A stretch of DNA of 64,000 nt. Origin: Parageobacillus thermantarcticus (GTDB lineage Bacteria > Bacillota > Bacilli > Bacillales > Anoxybacillaceae). This document shows positions 55,435-63,875 of this stretch, piece after piece (positions within the stretch are counted from its first letter, which is position 1; every line of letters starts with the position of its first letter). Made by a program: the position numbers and the translations under genes. The DNA is taken from positions 167,580 through 231,579 of the forward strand of contig NZ_FOJS01000002.1 of NCBI RefSeq assembly GCF_900111865.1, in the 5' to 3' direction. The notes under the pieces were generated by a model. The model was given only the letters and a program-made list of their open reading frames with translations. It made no database searches and was not told the origin of the DNA.

Positions 55435-55444
55435 CTCTTTTTCC

Positions 55445-56491
55445 TTAAACGTTTGCTTCTTTCACTTTTCCCTCGTGAGGAATCCCCTCAATTGGGCATT
55501 CCGCAGTGCCAACCGTTTTTCTTGTAATTTTTTCTACATTTTCTCTTGCTTTTTCCGCATCCATCACCCATGTGCGGTAGAAATCAAACGGACATTCGGC
55601 AACCCCTTTGTCGCCTTCGCCAGATTGAATTTTTCCAGTATATCCGCGATGCAAAAGTTTGAAAAGGTGGTTTTGAGACTGGGCGTTTTTGCGAAAGTCG
55701 CGAATTTGGGAAATCGAAATCTCCGCATATTGGATGCCGTTTTCCTCTTCGCCGCACTCACCGAGAGTCCGACCATCGAAACCAATGATCGCCGAATGGC
55801 CAAAATAGGAATATACCCCGTCAAAGCCTGTGGCGTTTGCGACAGCGACATATACATTGTTTGCCCATGCCATTGTTTTGGCCATCATGATTTGCTGTTC
55901 TTTCGCCGGATACATGTATCCTTGGCATCTGACGATCAATTCCGCACCTTTCATTGCGCAATCGCGCCAGATCTCCGGATAGTTTCCATCATCGCAAATA
56001 ATCAGGCTGATTTTAATCCCCTTAGGCCCTTCCGTCACATACGTTGTATCTCCTGGATACCATCCCTCGATCGGGCACCATGGGATGATCTTCCGGTATT
56101 TTTGTACGATTTCCCCTTTGTTGTTGATCAATACAAGCGTATTATAAGGGTTCTTATGCGGATGTTCTTCGTGTTGTTCGCCCGTTAGCGAGAAAACTCC
56201 CCAAGTATTAGCTTTTCTGCACGCTTCAGCAAAGATCTCCGTCTCTGGGCCAGGAATGGTCGTCGCTGTTTCAAACATTTCTTTTTTGTCGTACATGATC
56301 CCCATCGTGCTGTATTCAGGGAAAATGACGAGATCCATTCCCGGCAGTCCCTGCTTCATTCCAATGATCATATTCGCGATGTTTTTTGCATTTTCAATTA
56401 CTTCTTCTCTCGTATGCAGACGCGGCATTTTATAGTTAACGACCGCTACCCCCACCGTATCGTTGCTGCTGGAAATATCTCCGTGTCTCAT
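55445..56491 (-). CDS. amiE: Aliphatic amidase AmiE (nitrilase superfamily)
   Basis: A 348-residue acylamide amidohydrolase that releases ammonia from short amides such as acetamide. The catalytic set sits at the known family positions: Glu59 in V-I-F-P-E-Y, Lys134 in K-Y-R-K-I-I-P-W, Glu142 in P-I-E-G-W-Y-P-G and Cys166 in [10 protein letters not shown]. Length and N-terminus (M-R-H-G-D-I-S-S-S) are as in the amidases of Pseudomonas and thermophilic bacilli. It follows a second amidase gene by 229 bases, so it may have its own promoter. Confidence 0.95.
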   Translation of the reverse strand: MRHGDISSSNDTVGVAVVNYKMPRLHTREEVIENAKNIANMIIGMKQGLPGMDLVIFPEYSTMGIMYDKKEMFETATTIPGPETEIFAEACRKANTWGVFSLTGEQHEEHPHKNPYNTLVLINNKGEIVQKYRKIIPWCPIEGWYPGDTTYVTEGPKGIKISLIICDDGNYPEIWRDCAMKGAELIVRCQGYMYPAKEQQIMMAKTMAWANNVYVAVANATGFDGVYSYFGHSAIIGFDGRTLGECGEEENGIQYAEISISQIRDFRKNAQSQNHLFKLLHRGYTGKIQSGEGDKGVAECPFDFYRTWVMDAEKARENVEKITRKTVGTAECPIEGIPHEGKVKEANV

Positions 56492-56720
56492 AATATTATT
56501 TTCCTCCTTCTTTTAGTTTTTTGATGGAATGAAATAAAAGACGTCTTTTGACGAATCTCCTTTCTTTCCCCTCGAGCATCCCCTCCCTATGATCAGCTTC
56601 TTATAAGTTATTCTTGCTGCATCTTCCATTGGGCAAGCGATGCCGATGATCATACTCTCATATTCGGTTCAACATCCTCCACAAGAACCTTTTGTAATAT
56701 CTGTAATCCTAGTTGTAAAT

Positions 56721-58247
56721 TTATGCATTTATAGCAACACGTTCATGTGTAGACTGAAAAGCATGAGCAACACGCAAAACAGTGTCATCTTCACCATGTC
56801 TTCCAACGATCATCATCCCGACAGGCAGACCTTCAGATTTTCCGCATGGGACATTCATTGCTGGGTGTCCTGTAACATTGAATGGTGCAGTATTATAAAT
56901 CATTTCTAAAGCTCTCGTAATAATTTCTTCCTTTGAAGCATCTGAAGAAGGAATTTTTGTTGCTTTCATCGGTGTAGTAGGCATAATCAGCACGTCATAT
57001 GTTTTTAGTGCATTATCATAAGCTTGTTTTAATTTTCGAGCTAGGTTTTGTGCAATAGCATAATATTTCCCGTTATATTGATCCTGCATATACTGTCCAA
57101 GTAAGATTGTCATTTTCACTGTATCCGAAAATTCGTTGGCTCTTACTTTTCGTGCTTTACCATAGGCATCTAAAAGTTTAGTACTATAGTGCCCCTTCCA
57201 ATTCGTTCCCATGCCATTTCCCTTGACCATTAAGGAGGTAAGACCCTCTATACCAATTCCATTCCAGATGTGAATACCATCCCGATGCATTGGAATAGAT
57301 ACTTCTTCTACTTTTGCTCCACTATTTTCCAAAGAATATGCGGCTTCTCTCACTAAATGATCTACATCTTCTTCGGACAGCCCGTCCCAGCCAAAGCCTT
57401 CCGTTACGATTCCGATTTTAATATCCTTAGCATGACCAACAAGTGATTCTGTATATGGCTTCACTTCCAACCCCGACTGTCTTGGATCTAAGCCATCTTC
57501 ACCAGCTATCACTTCAAGTAACAAAGCGACATCCTCAACAGTTCTAGCAATAGGTCCAGTGTGATCTATCGTCTGTTCAATTGGAAAAATGCCGGTATAA
57601 GGAACAAGCCCGTATGTAGGCTTTAGACCATAAACTCCACACCAAGAACTAGGAATCCGAATAGATCCTCCTTGATCGCCGCCTATGGCCATGTCAACTT
57701 CACCTGCAGCAACCAATGCTGCACATCCACTAGAAGAACCACCTGATGATCTAGCAGGATCGTGTGGATTTAAGACGGGGCCTGTTGCAGAAGTATGGCT
57801 ACCGCCAGATAGGCACAAATCTTCGCAAACAGCTTTGCCTACAATTTCTCCACCAGCATCAAGTATTCTAGTTACAATGGTAGCATCTTCGTCAGGTACA
57901 AAACCCTCTAGAATAGCTGAGCCATTCATCATAGGAACACCTGCTAGACTTATATTATCTTTTAGAACAATTGTTTTTCCCGCTAATTTTCCAGTACTAT
58001 TTCCTTTTATGCTAGTTTTCCAATACCATGCATTGTACGGGTTTTCTTCAGCACTTGGACGATACCCTGGAGTGCGTGGATATTTTACTGGGAGACTAGG
58101 CTCTACAAGTTGATTTAAACGATTGTAGGATTCAATCGTGCTTTCCATTAATTCTTGATATAAAGATAATTCATCGTCCGTGAGAGTGAGATTAAACTCC
58201 TCTGCAATTCTTTTTAATTGTTCAATCGTCGGTTTTTTTACAGCCAT
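56721..58247 (-). CDS. Amidase-signature enzyme, similar to enantioselective amidases of nitrile degraders
   Basis: A 508-residue amidase-signature hydrolase. The Ser-cisSer-Lys triad is seen as Lys in T-I-V-L-K-D-N, the two serines in G-G-S-S-S-G-C-A-A and G-G-D-Q-G-G-S-I-R-I-P. P-M-M-N-G-S, G-K-A-V-C-E-D-L-C and F-P-I-E-x-T-I-D-H-x-G-P-I closely resemble the enantioselective amidases of Rhodococcus nitrile hydratase clusters. No nitrile hydratase gene is visible. It probably hydrolyses aromatic or branched amides. A GGAGGAG site lies before the ATG. Confidence 0.9.
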   Translation of the reverse strand: MAVKKPTIEQLKRIAEEFNLTLTDDELSLYQELMESTIESYNRLNQLVEPSLPVKYPRTPGYRPSAEENPYNAWYWKTSIKGNSTGKLAGKTIVLKDNISLAGVPMMNGSAILEGFVPDEDATIVTRILDAGGEIVGKAVCEDLCLSGGSHTSATGPVLNPHDPARSSGGSSSGCAALVAAGEVDMAIGGDQGGSIRIPSSWCGVYGLKPTYGLVPYTGIFPIEQTIDHTGPIARTVEDVALLLEVIAGEDGLDPRQSGLEVKPYTESLVGHAKDIKIGIVTEGFGWDGLSEEDVDHLVREAAYSLENSGAKVEEVSIPMHRDGIHIWNGIGIEGLTSLMVKGNGMGTNWKGHYSTKLLDAYGKARKVRANEFSDTVKMTILLGQYMQDQYNGKYYAIAQNLARKLKQAYDNALKTYDVLIMPTTPMKATKIPSSDASKEEIITRALEMIYNTAPFNVTGHPAMNVPCGKSEGLPVGMMIVGRHGEDDTVLRVAHAFQSTHERVAINA

Positions 58248-58262
58248 AGCTTCTCTCCTCCT

Positions 58263-58397
58263 TCAGTAAAGTACTTTTGCTTCACAAAAAATAGGTTCTT
58301 GATCATGCCTAACGATTGGACCAAAATCGCATTTTCCACCTAAATCATAAGGACTGTCATCACCCCTTTTAATAACTACTTTTTCAGTTCCAATCAT
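58263..58397 (-). CDS. Unknown 44-residue ORF, possibly the tail of a lost gene
   Basis: The frame begins M-I-G-T-E-K-V-V-I-K-R-G-D-D-S-P-Y-D-L-G and ends E-A-K-V-L-Y, stopping just before the ribosome site of the amidase gene. It is open upstream to a TAA near 58475, without a start or ribosome site, and the composition looks protein-like rather than random. I do not recognise the family. The operon-like spacing suggests the 3' end of a former gene co-transcribed with the amidase. Confidence 0.4.
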   Translation of the reverse strand: MIGTEKVVIKRGDDSPYDLGGKCDFGPIVRHDQEPIFCEAKVLY

Positions 58398-58519
58398 ATG
58401 ACTAGCATTAGATAACCAGAACAAAGAAGAGGATATGTAAAAAAAGAAAAATCCAGCAATATTTAATTGTTATATTTTATTACATAATAATGAATTAAAA
58501 TATTACATATACCCATTTA

Positions 58520-58620
58520 TGTCATTTTTCTTAACTTAAATATAAATATAATTTGATTATATTATTTTTGTCAACAGAAAAATTAGATTTTTGCGACATT
58601 TTATGTAATAAAATATTACA
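58520..58620. promoter_or_regulatory. GlnR/TnrA-type box upstream of the amidase genes
   Basis: TGTAATAAAATATTACA at 58604-58620 matches TGTNA-N7-TNACA at every fixed position and is itself nearly palindromic. A weaker site, TGTCATTTTTCTTAACT at 58520-58536, fits all but one position. The interval 58398-58603 is otherwise AT-rich and gene-free. These sites suggest that the amidase genes are under nitrogen control. Confidence 0.7.
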
Positions 58621-59113
58621 TAAAAACTTCTTGAGTTTTCATGACGGTAGCTACCTCCGATCACTCCTTCTCCTCCCTATAAATTACCAACCATCTTTAT
58701 GTTGCAAACTAGAGCAAAAAATCGAAGCTATGCATAGTTTTTCCTCTTCCAAACTGGAAAATGTTTGCGATTCCACACTTCCCATTGATTTTACAATAAC
58801 TTGTCACATCGAACTCTCTTGACCCATTGTGTAATCTAGACATCACTCTTGATTCCAAAATGTTCACGGTGCCGCCAATAAGACCATCCCTCTTCCAATT
58901 TCAAATGAACGACTTACCGTTTCAGACATTCGAAATAGGTGTTAAAAGTTTGTACTTTCTTTGCCATAAAAAATCCCTTTCCAGGCAGACTCCTAAGAAC
59001 AGCATATCAAATGTCTCCGTTCTCTTTTTTTCGCTGTCTACCTGTAAGGGTTATATACTTATCCCCTCTAATTCCTTCCTCTTAAGGGATTTTATACTAT
59101 GTACCTGTGGTGC
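58621..59113. other. Gene-free interval before the IS982 remnant
   Basis: About 490 bases. Plus-strand frames of 89 and 97 codons here lack ribosome sites and family features. I see no repeat or RNA gene. Confidence 0.5.
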
Positions 59114-59627
59114 GTGCTAGATAAAATCAGATAAGCATAAAAACGGCCCTTGCATGAGGATTTCCTTAAAATGAAAGTGCAAAGGAGAATTCCCATGCAA
59201 GAGCACTTTCATTAACAGATCGAGCCAAATTTCAAAAACAATATGGAGCGATTTTGTGTTTTGTATCCACTCAACTATCGAGCATCCAGATTCCTCTTCA
59301 ACGCCGCAATCGTCATTGGTTGAAACAGAAGGACGAGGTCATCATCGCCGTCCATGTCCTTGGAAAGTTACTAGGCTTCATTTCCGAACGGATCTAGGAA
59401 ATTTGTTTTCCAAGGCTTTGTTCCCTGAACGTTCTCACAACCGTCGCTGCCGGGCGCTTGGCTTTGCGATCAAGTGGATACGGCGCCAGCTGGCCAAGCG
59501 CGGGCAACACCGTGCGTATACGGTCATGGACAGCATGCCGATCGAACTGTGTCATTCACCCCAAATGTATCACACCAAACGGTTTCGTGGAATTGCCGAT
59601 ATTGGCTATTGTGCTTCGAATCAGTTG
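59114..59627 (+). pseudogene. Truncated, frameshifted IS982-family transposase
   Basis: The start at 59195 (M-Q-E-H-F-H) stops after six codons, where the copy at 63969 reads on; four bases are missing. Later frames encode F-V-Y-P-L-N-Y-R-A-S-R-F, H-V-L-G-K-L-L-G-F-I-S-E-R, F-A-I-K-W-I-R-R-Q-L-A-K-R-G, V-M-D-S-M-P-I-E-L-C-H and R-F-R-G-I-A-D-I-G-Y-C-A-S, the last with the catalytic Asp context of IS982 enzymes. Homology ends near 59627. The left end (from about 59114) matches the left end at 63874. Confidence 0.85.
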
Positions 59628-59657
59628 ATAGAAATTTATACTAAGTTTAAATGGATG

Positions 59658-59744
59658 TTATTTTAAATTGCCCGGAACAGATTTTGAAAGTCTTCCTGAA
59701 TTAGACGCTGTGACTGGAGATACAGCTGGACGCAAAATCTGCAT
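59658..59744 (-). CDS. Possible 28-residue peptide gene with a strong ribosome site
   Basis: The ATG at 59742-59744 follows GGAGGAGGTG at an ideal distance. The peptide starts M-Q-I-L-R-P-A-V-S-P-V-T-A and ends in L-S-K-S-V-P-G-N-L-K; it is rich in Ser, Pro and Thr and has no Cys. It lies on the same strand as, and 350 bases downstream of, a radical SAM/SPASM maturase gene, with a MITE-like element in between. It could be a modified-peptide precursor, a leader peptide or the head of a gene cut off by the IS982 remnant. The strong ribosome site is the main support. Confidence 0.4.
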   Translation of the reverse strand: MQILRPAVSPVTASNSGRLSKSVPGNLK

Positions 59745-59975
59745 ATCATTCACCTCCTCCCTCTTTTTTGTCCCCGTCGCCCTTGACGTTCCTTTCGCAC
59801 CTTTGGCGGGTGTTGGCCAAGGGCGAATCCGGCTCCAAGGATGCCTCAAGATGCTCCATGGGATGGCGGAGATAGAGTTTTCATAGAACTTTTGGCGCTA
59901 CCCTTTGTTGGGAAATGTTTTTTATACGTTGCGCTGCTCCCGTCAAGCATGAAAGCGTTTTATAGCGCCCTAAAT

Positions 59976-60090
59976 GGTCAAACCATGATGATTGTGTAAA
60001 AATTCGCTCTCGGTCCAGCAAATTTAGGCGTTAGGAAAATTAAACAGCTTTTTGCGCCGTTTCTTTTTACACAAAATTTCGGACTTCATC
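59976..60090. repeat. Short inverted-repeat element (MITE-like), copy C
   Basis: A 115-base element starting GGTCAAACC and ending GGACTTCATC, with inner TTGTGTAAAAA and TTTTTACACAA. Flanks GCCCTAAAT (59967-59975) and GCCCTACAT (60091-60099) are a 9-base duplication with one change. The interior is the reverse complement of copy A with few differences. The insertion is at the stop codon of the radical SAM gene, which the duplication preserves. Confidence 0.85.
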
Positions 60091-60093
60091 GCC

Positions 60094-61443
60094 CTACATC
60101 TTCACACCACTGTTACTTTGTTTTAGACTGTTGGCATAAATTAGGCGCAACACTTGTTTAATTTTCCGTTTTTCATAAGGGCAAGGACGTTTTCCTTTGC
60201 GTATGCGGTACATCGGACAATGATTCCCTTGGCATGCCGGCCGAAAAAAACAAGCTTGGCAATGTTTATCTTGTTCTTCTCCTGACGTGACCCACAAAGC
60301 TAATTTATCGAAATCAACTTCCATTGTTCCATCAGCATGAAGCCATCCAACATGGTTGTATTCCTCATGAAGGAAACAAGTGCATTTATACACTTGACCA
60401 TTGGCGCCAACGACAAACGAGTGTGGCTTAGCTGCATAACAAACTGCCCCAGTAGGCATTAACATCGATTCAATGATCGAACTCATATTTAATCCACAAT
60501 GAATGCCAATTTCCGTAAACTCCCATATTTTTGTCTCTGCGGTGCGATGGTCGCAGATCAGCAAATCTTCATCGTTCGCTCCACCCCATTTTCCAACAGG
60601 GCGACAAAAAATTTGAAAGCGCGAATCTCCCGCAAAATAACCAGCTAACTCTTCTAAAAAACGCGGAATGTGTGAAAGATTGTCTTCATCAAAATTAATG
60701 CGAATGTAAATTTCAAAAGAATCATCTAATGTCTGGATATCGAGCAAATGGTTTATTATCGTCTCATACGTAGGTCCTCGATTCGTAAGGGATCGGCGCG
60801 AATCGTGTACGTCTTTGCTTCCGTCAAGTGTCACCATAAAGCGGCTCACTCTATATTTCAACAAATTTTGAAATGTTTGTTTAGATAAAAAATAGCCGTT
60901 CGTAGACATTTCTGCTTGATAGGCTACGCCATGGCGATCGGTCCATTCTACGATCACTTCACTTAATTCTTCGATAATATCATACGCTAATAGCGGTTCC
61001 CCACCAAACCAACTGACAGTAAGATGCTCCAATCTAGGGATTTTATTTTTTAAAAAACGTTTTAGCCCATTCACAACATTGCGGGACATCTTTCCACGCG
61101 AAAAATCTTGATAGCAGTATGTACAGCGAAAATTGCATGCCTCTGTAGGAAGTACAATGAGATGCATCACATCCGTTCGATGTAAAGTTTGGTGCAAAAA
61201 TTGAGCGCGCTTTTCTTCGTTTACTTGCTCCGGAACAAGAAATCCGCATTCCACAAGCATTTTTTCGACAGGCAATAATTCTCGATCGATGCCGCTCCGC
61301 TTTAATGCTTGCAACACTGCTTTTTTCTCTTCTTCTCTCACAACACCGATCGCGCCTGTATAACTATTATAAAGAATGAGTTCTCCACTTTCTGTTTGTG
61401 AAATGGCATTAAATCGAGATGGAAACCATTTCATGTTGCTCAT
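60094..61443 (-). CDS. Radical SAM/SPASM peptide or protein maturase
   Basis: A 449-residue radical SAM enzyme. The N-terminal 90 residues (R-F-N-A-I ... G-F-L-V-P-E) resemble the winged, peptide-recognition-like head of such maturases. The radical SAM cluster is Cys103, Cys107 and Cys110 in E-A-C-N-F-R-C-T-Y-C-Y, with W-F-G-G-E-P-L-L after it. The SPASM region holds Cys335, Cys354, Cys356, Cys395, Cys398, Cys404, Cys409 and Cys421, enough for two auxiliary [4Fe-4S] clusters. Such enzymes modify ribosomal peptides or sulfatases. No sulfatase is nearby. The target is unknown. Confidence 0.88.
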   Translation of the reverse strand: MSNMKWFPSRFNAISQTESGELILYNSYTGAIGVVREEEKKAVLQALKRSGIDRELLPVEKMLVECGFLVPEQVNEEKRAQFLHQTLHRTDVMHLIVLPTEACNFRCTYCYQDFSRGKMSRNVVNGLKRFLKNKIPRLEHLTVSWFGGEPLLAYDIIEELSEVIVEWTDRHGVAYQAEMSTNGYFLSKQTFQNLLKYRVSRFMVTLDGSKDVHDSRRSLTNRGPTYETIINHLLDIQTLDDSFEIYIRINFDEDNLSHIPRFLEELAGYFAGDSRFQIFCRPVGKWGGANDEDLLICDHRTAETKIWEFTEIGIHCGLNMSSIIESMLMPTGAVCYAAKPHSFVVGANGQVYKCTCFLHEEYNHVGWLHADGTMEVDFDKLALWVTSGEEQDKHCQACFFRPACQGNHCPMYRIRKGKRPCPYEKRKIKQVLRLIYANSLKQSNSGVKM

Positions 61444-61924
61444 TGTTCTACACCCTTTTTTGTAAAATCATAATAAAGAAATAAACCTTTTGTCTGTTAC
61501 ATATATCACAATATAAGCATCCTTTTGGCCATTAATGCCACGAAATTAGTGTAAAAAAATCCATCTCTTGAACGTTATATAAATATTTTTCCATGAAAAT
61601 GCGCGCGCTTGGAGCGGCTATTTCATGCCAGGCGGAGAGCAAAGCGCGCTCATGGAACTTTTCTGAAATTTTACAGTGAACAAACAGAATAGAGCGCAAA
61701 TAACGCGCTCCATTCCGTTACAAAAAACATTTCTCAATCATTCCCTTTACGCACGCAAGTCAATGACATTAAGGGGCTGTTCCCCAATTTTCGAGATTCA
61801 GCCCCCTGCCTCCATTTCAATTATGAAATTCGGCCAATTTGAATATGCTTCAAGAAGCCGCACCCATGTCACGGTTTAGATGGAATTGCGCGAACCATCA
61901 TCGATTGTCCGAGCCTTCAGCCTC
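61444..61924. other. Gene-free interval with a possible transposase tail
   Basis: About 480 bases upstream of the radical SAM gene. A minus-strand stretch at 61798-61872 encodes T-W-V-R-L-L-E-A-Y-S-N-W-P-N-F-I and stops; near it GGGGCTG / CAGCCCC (about 61774-61807) forms a stem. This looks like the end of a lost insertion sequence, but I cannot name it. GAGCG...CGCTC blocks recur at 61600-61712. I found no precursor-peptide gene with a ribosome site here. Confidence 0.4.
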
Positions 61925-62296
61925 TCATGCCGTATGTTCCCTGTCTGTTTTAAAAGAAGGGTGGTCGTCATTCTTTTTTTCATTTTCTTTTTCAGCTTGT
62001 TTTATCGCTTTTAGTTTGGCGGACAGTTCCATAAACCAGCTTTCATCCTTCGTTTGCAAAGCAATATCAATTAACGCCTTAATCTGTTCCTCATCCTCAA
62101 AGGCCGATATAGGGAGTTTTTTCACCCAATGCTTTAACGTTTCAACGGTTTTTCCAACGATTTCTTTATTATCAGAATCCATCACTTTTATTTTGACGAT
62201 TTCTTGCAGTGGATTTGCTGTTTCAATATAACCGTATACTAATTCTCCGTTTTTTGTTTTCCCTTTTACCCAATCCCCTACTTCTACTCTATCCAT
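61925..62296 (-). CDS. IDEAL-domain protein
   Basis: A 123-residue protein. The N-terminal half (D-R-V-E-V-G-D-W-V-K-G-K-T-K-N-G-E-L-V-Y-G-Y) looks like a small beta barrel; residues 75-105 (E-E-Q-I-K-A-L-I-D-I-A-L-Q-T-K-D-E-S-W-F) match the IDEAL domain of Bacillus proteins such as YpiB. The C-terminus is highly charged. The function is unknown. The ATG at 62294-62296 follows GGTGGTG. Confidence 0.75.
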   Translation of the reverse strand: MDRVEVGDWVKGKTKNGELVYGYIETANPLQEIVKIKVMDSDNKEIVGKTVETLKHWVKKLPISAFEDEEQIKALIDIALQTKDESWFMELSAKLKAIKQAEKENEKKNDDHPSFKTDREHTA

Positions 62297-62546
62297 CGAA
62301 TTCACCACCACTTAAAGTGTTTCTAATAAAATTTGCAAAAAATGCGCAACGATAGATAGCTCGTCTTCTGTAAGAAAAATTATTACATTTTATTTAAAGA
62401 AAATCAAACATATTTATCCGTTGATTTATGTCTGAATACTTTTGTGCCCCCCGCATCGTCCAACCAACATTTCATACACTCCCCATAATGGAATTGTACA
62501 CATAAGGTTTTACAACACTTTTCTCGATTTCCACCAACATCTAACT

Positions 62547-62599
62547 AAAAAAATAAAGGAATCCAGCTAAAAATACGTATTTCGAAAGCGGATTCCTTC
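62547..62599 (-). terminator. Terminator of the DUF1445 gene
   Basis: On the minus strand AAGGAATCC / GGATTCCTT pair around a 25-base loop with an inner AAATACGTATTT palindrome, and are followed by TATTTTTTT. It lies just after the gene's stop. Confidence 0.75.
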
Positions 62600-62610
62600 G
62601 TCCTAATTCA

Positions 62611-63402
62611 TTATAAAACGCCAAACTGTTCGTCGCGCAAATTGGTAATAAACATATGGCCAGGCGCATGAGTGATCATCAATTCCGGCTTTACTTGCAT
62701 TGCCACTGCCTGTGGTGTCACTCCACACGCCCAAAACACCGGAACTTCCCCATCTTTTATCGGAACAGGGTTGCCAAAATCCGGTTTTTGAAGATCTTGA
62801 ATGCCAATGGATTCCGGATTCCCGATATGGACAGGAGCCCCATGAACAGCTGGAAAACGGCTCGTTACTTGAACGGCCCGCACGACGTCTTTTTCCGGAA
62901 TCGGACGCATGCTGACAACCATAGGGCCTTCGAAGCGCCCGGCCTTGACACAAGGAATGTTCGTTTTATACATCGGTACATTAGTGCCGCATTCAATATG
63001 GCGAACCGGAATTCCGTTATCCAGCAAAGCTTTCTCGAAAGTAAAGCTGCATCCAAGCAGAAAAGCAACCATATCATCTTCCCAATAAGAAATAATATTA
63101 TCGACTTCCTCCACTAATTCTCCATTTCGATAAATTCGATATTTCGGAAGATCTGTCCGCAAGTCAGCATCAGGAGCAACAAGCTGTGGAACCGGAGACC
63201 CCGGCTCTGTCACATCGATCACCGGACATGGCTTAGGATTGCGCTGGCAAAATAATAAAAATTCAAAAGCCAATTCTTTTTTTAAAATGACTAAATTCGC
63301 TTGGGTAAACCCGTTGGCAAGACCGGATGTGGGCTTTCTCCATTCATTTCTGCGAATATATTCGCGGACTTTAGCTGGATGGGCATTCGATAATTCCTTC
63401 AT
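62611..63402 (-). CDS. Putative hydro-lyase, DUF1445 (YcsI-like)
   Basis: A 263-residue protein of the DUF1445 family, the family of B. subtilis YcsI; a mammalian relative is a D-glutamate cyclase. Diagnostic blocks are G-x-Q-A-N-L near residue 35, [22 protein letters not shown] and [12 protein letters not shown] at the C-terminus. In B. subtilis ycsI lies among 5-oxoproline-related genes; here it stands alone. The reaction is not known. Confidence 0.88.
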   Translation of the reverse strand: MKELSNAHPAKVREYIRRNEWRKPTSGLANGFTQANLVILKKELAFEFLLFCQRNPKPCPVIDVTEPGSPVPQLVAPDADLRTDLPKYRIYRNGELVEEVDNIISYWEDDMVAFLLGCSFTFEKALLDNGIPVRHIECGTNVPMYKTNIPCVKAGRFEGPMVVSMRPIPEKDVVRAVQVTSRFPAVHGAPVHIGNPESIGIQDLQKPDFGNPVPIKDGEVPVFWACGVTPQAVAMQVKPELMITHAPGHMFITNLRDEQFGVL

Positions 63403-63492
63403 TTTTTATTCCTCCTTCATAGATGGAAACATTATCAGCGGACTAAATACAATTATACCATTCTTTTAAATTAAAATTATTTTCTTAACTTT

Positions 63493-63875
63493 CTACATAC
63501 TTGTACAGCCAGCTATTTTTTTCAATACAATTTTTCGATACATGCCGCGCATCATTACATCGGAATCTTCAGTGACGCAGCATTCATGTTTGATAGCCCC
63601 ATAAACCTTTTCAAATGAAACGCCTATGTCCGTTCCAAGCAGCTTTATGACAGGGCGAATGATTTTTTTCATGACCGAAAGTTCTTTATGTTTAGGCGCA
63701 AATTTGTCGAATATAATGATGGTTCCCCCTTTTTTTACTACCCTTGCCATTTCTAATATTGCTTTTTCCGGATTTGGCACAACACTGACAATTAAACTTG
63801 CGACAATCATGTCAAACGAACAAGCTGGAAATGATAAAGATTGGACATCCATTTGCATAAATTCAACCCGTGGTG
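63493..63875 (-). pseudogene. Class I SAM methyltransferase, 5' end removed by an IS982 insertion
   Basis: About 128 C-terminal residues remain, starting at P-R-V-E-F-M-Q-M-D-V-Q-S-L-S-F. Post-I motif and motif II (F-D-M-I-V-A-S-L-I, L-E-M-A-R-V-V-K-K-G-G) are visible, but motif I with the SAM-binding G-x-G-x-G is missing. Upstream of about 63875 the frame enters insertion-sequence DNA (the artificial start M-V-G-C-T-F-I-L-Q). The rest of the gene may lie beyond the element, outside the window. Confidence 0.8.

Noticed and set aside
56492..56720. A GlnR/TnrA box between the two amidase genes
   Set aside because: TGTAAT occurs, but no 17-mer satisfies the TGTNA-N7-TNACA pattern.
58827..59120. 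A 97-codon plus-strand ORF before the IS982 remnant
   Set aside because: No ribosome site and no recognisable motifs; it ends in the insertion-sequence border.
61444..61924. A precursor-peptide gene upstream of the radical SAM enzyme
   Set aside because: The short frames on the minus strand (8 and 11 codons) have no ribosome sites.
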